Origin: Roseomonas sp.
Lineage (GTDB): Bacteria > Pseudomonadota > Alphaproteobacteria > Acetobacterales > Acetobacteraceae
Direction: 5' to 3'
DNA length: 7,247 nt
NCBI GenBank assembly: GCA_020249415.1
Contig: JADCFR010000146.1
Location: 1-7,247 of the forward strand
A model generated the notes under the pieces. The model did not search any database. It saw nothing but the letters and a program-made list of their open reading frames with translations, and was not told the origin of the DNA. Position 1 is the stretch's first letter, and every line of letters begins with the position of its first letter. Shown here one piece after another: positions 5,764 through 7,247 of the stretch. A program made the translations under genes and the position numbers.

Positions 5764-7092
5764 ATGGAACAGAAGAACACGACGCTTGATGCCGGTGCCG
5801 CCGCTTCCAAGGCGCCGATCTGGCGGCCGCTCCGCCTTGCGTTTTTCACGATTTTGTTCGGTGTGGGCGGCGTTTTCGGCTGGGGCGCCTTTGCCATGAT
5901 TGACAGCGCCGTCGTGGCCCCCGGCACGCTGATGGTGGAAGGCAATCGCCGCAATGTGCAGCATCTGGAGGGCGGCATTGTGGGTGAAGTGCTGGTGCGA
6001 AATGGCGCCATAGTCGCCGCCGGCCAGCCGCTCATTCGCCTTGATGATACACGGGTACGCGCGGGGCTGAATGTCGTGCTGGATGAGACCGATCGTGTGC
6101 GCGCGCGCATCGCCGTGCTGACCGCAGAACGAGAGGAAGCACCAACCCCGGCTTTTCCGCCAGAATTGATGGCGCGGCAGAGCGAGCCAAAGGTGGCTGA
6201 TATCATTGCCGTGCAGCGTGATGAATTCATCGCCCGTCGCATCGCGCTGCAAGGGCAGATCGAAATTCTGACCCAACGCGCATTGCAGCTGCAAAAGCAG
6301 ATTGATGGCTTGAATGTACGTATCGATTCCAATGACCGGCAACTTGCGCTGGTGCGCCAGGAAATCATGGGCGTCGAAGGGCTGGTGCGCATGGGCCTGG
6401 AACGCCTGCCGCGCCTGCTTTCCCTGCAGCGCGAAGAGGCCCGGCTGATTGGTGAACGTGGTGAGGCGATCGAGAATGTCGCGCGTACCCAACAGGCGGT
6501 GGGCGAAGCGGAAATGCAGCGTGCGCAATTGGTGCGGTCCCGGCAGGAGGAAATCGCCAAGGAATTGCGCGAATTGCAGGGCCGGCTTTTGGAGCTCCGC
6601 GAGCGTGAAATCAGCGCCAATGACCAATTGATGCGGCTCACCATTGACGCGCCGGAAGCCGGCATGGTGATGGATTTGCGCTATACCACCCGCGGCGGTG
6701 TGATTGCCCCAGGGTCTCAGGTTGCCGCCATCGTGCCGCAGGAAGAAAGGCTGGTGGTGGAAGTGCAGATCACGCCGGTTGATGTGGATACAGTGCGCAT
6801 TGGCATGCCAGCTTCCATCCGGCTTTCTCATGCGGCGGCGCGTACAACCCCCATCCTGGAAGGCGCGGTTGAGCGGATTTCACCCGACCGCATGACAGAT
6901 CAACGCACCGGCATGCCGTATTTCGAAGCGCGCATCGCCTTCGCGCCTGAGGAATTGGCGAAGCACGAAGCCTTGCGGTTGCAGCCGGGCATGCATGCGG
7001 AAGTGCTGATCCGGCGCGGGGAGCGTTCCTTCGCGTCATACCTGGCGCGGCCCTTGGCTGATCGCTTCGCCAAATCCATCCGGGAGTTCTGA
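5764..7092 (+). CDS. type I secretion periplasmic adaptor (membrane fusion protein), HlyD/PrtE family
   Basis: A 442-residue adaptor that links the inner-membrane ABC exporter to an outer-membrane channel. A short cytoplasmic N-terminus is followed by one membrane anchor at residues 25-46. Next comes V-V-A-P-G-T-L and the family signature V-Q-H-L-E-G-G-I-V (65-73), the first half of the lipoyl-like domain. Long charged coiled-coil segments cover about 96-125 and 150-277. The second lipoyl half (T-I-D-A-P-E-A-G) and a beta-barrel region follow, and the C-terminus reads Y-L-A-R-P-L-A-D-R-F, as in PrtE/AprE proteins. I chose ATG 5764 because AAGGGTG (5751-5757) is six bases upstream; GTG 5755 overlaps that site and would add three residues. 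It starts 11 bases after the ABC stop, so the two are surely co-transcribed. Confidence 0.94.
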   Translation: MEQKNTTLDAGAAASKAPIWRPLRLAFFTILFGVGGVFGWGAFAMIDSAVVAPGTLMVEGNRRNVQHLEGGIVGEVLVRNGAIVAAGQPLIRLDDTRVRAGLNVVLDETDRVRARIAVLTAEREEAPTPAFPPELMARQSEPKVADIIAVQRDEFIARRIALQGQIEILTQRALQLQKQIDGLNVRIDSNDRQLALVRQEIMGVEGLVRMGLERLPRLLSLQREEARLIGERGEAIENVARTQQAVGEAEMQRAQLVRSRQEEIAKELRELQGRLLELREREISANDQLMRLTIDAPEAGMVMDLRYTTRGGVIAPGSQVAAIVPQEERLVVEVQITPVDVDTVRIGMPASIRLSHAAARTTPILEGAVERISPDRMTDQRTGMPYFEARIAFAPEELAKHEALRLQPGMHAEVLIRRGERSFASYLARPLADRFAKSIREF

Positions 7093-7189
7093 TTAGGCAA
7101 AGGGGGGTGCGCCGCAAGGTAGCAGCCCTTGGCAATGGTTCCTGGCGCCTGACATGCTAAGGACACATCTTCAGTTCTGAGGGAATATC
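7093..7189. other. gap after the secretion operon
   Basis: These 97 bases lie between the fusion-protein stop and the next gene. CAAGG (7115-7119) can pair with CCTTG (7127-7131) to form a short hairpin, but there is no T run and I do not call a terminator. No convincing promoter was found; TTGGCA at 7129-7134 has no good -10 partner. Confidence 0.35.
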
Positions 7190-7247
7190 ATGATGCTGCG
7201 TCGCTTTCTGGGTGCCTTGGCGCTCTGTCTTTTTGGTCTTTCCACGG
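7190..7247 (+). CDS. start of an exported or membrane protein, truncated by window end
   Basis: Nineteen codons are visible from ATG 7190, with a second ATG at 7193. GAGGGA at 7179-7184 is a good Shine-Dalgarno, 5 or 8 bases from the two ATGs. The peptide begins M-M-L-R-R-F, followed by a hydrophobic run of about 13 residues (L-G-A-L-A-L-C-L-F-G-L), a typical Sec signal-peptide start. It lies 97 bases after the secretion genes on the same strand, where an outer-membrane TolC-like channel would fit, but nothing visible identifies it. A lipoprotein or any other exported protein is equally possible. Confidence 0.6.
   Translation, partial: MMLRRFLGALALCLFGLST

Noticed and set aside
5742..6831. 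Two long minus-strand open frames opposite the fusion-protein gene
   Set aside because: Ser/Arg- and His-rich translations without domains, fully opposite a well-supported gene. Long antisense frames are common in GC-rich DNA.

Overview
The window looks like a chromosomal stretch of a GC-rich alphaproteobacterium. Acetobacteraceae or another Rhodospirillales lineage is my best guess, from codon use, the Nudix N-terminus and the BolA sequence; no rRNA or other marker fixes it. I see no transposase, tRNA, CRISPR array or phage gene.

Left part (1-1116), housekeeping-type genes. The 3' end of a bolA-family gene runs rightwards (3-176). It converges on a leftward pair: a zinc-ribbon Nudix hydrolase (1116-574) and a small exported proline-rich protein of unknown function (574-173). 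The leftward pair shares one base in TGATG. The convergent stop codons of bolA and the exported protein share the palindrome TTAA.

Centre and right (1389-7092), a type I secretion cassette, all rightward. A 759-residue S8 (subtilisin-like) serine peptidase has no Sec signal. It carries an EF-hand insertion between the catalytic Asp and His, then a PPC domain, eight RTX nonapeptides, a serralysin-like C-terminal domain and the end DFIL. It is followed by a PrtD-type ABC exporter (578 aa) and a PrtE/HlyD-type membrane fusion protein (442 aa). The simplest reading is that the ABC protein and the fusion protein, with an outer-membrane TolC-like channel, export the peptidase in one step, and that it folds outside the cell on binding calcium.

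The 347-base gap between peptidase and exporter genes is the most structured non-coding part. It holds two GC-rich hairpins just after the peptidase stop, a third hairpin near a T5 run, an AT-rich island with a good sigma70-like promoter, a further hairpin, and a six-codon mini-ORF. The mini-ORF has a strong Shine-Dalgarno and its stop overlaps the exporter ATG. This suggests the exporter genes are transcribed partly separately from the peptidase and are translated by coupling to the mini-ORF.

Right edge (7190-7247): the first 19 codons of a gene with a signal-peptide-like start. The window ends before it can be identified; the missing outer-membrane channel is one possibility only.
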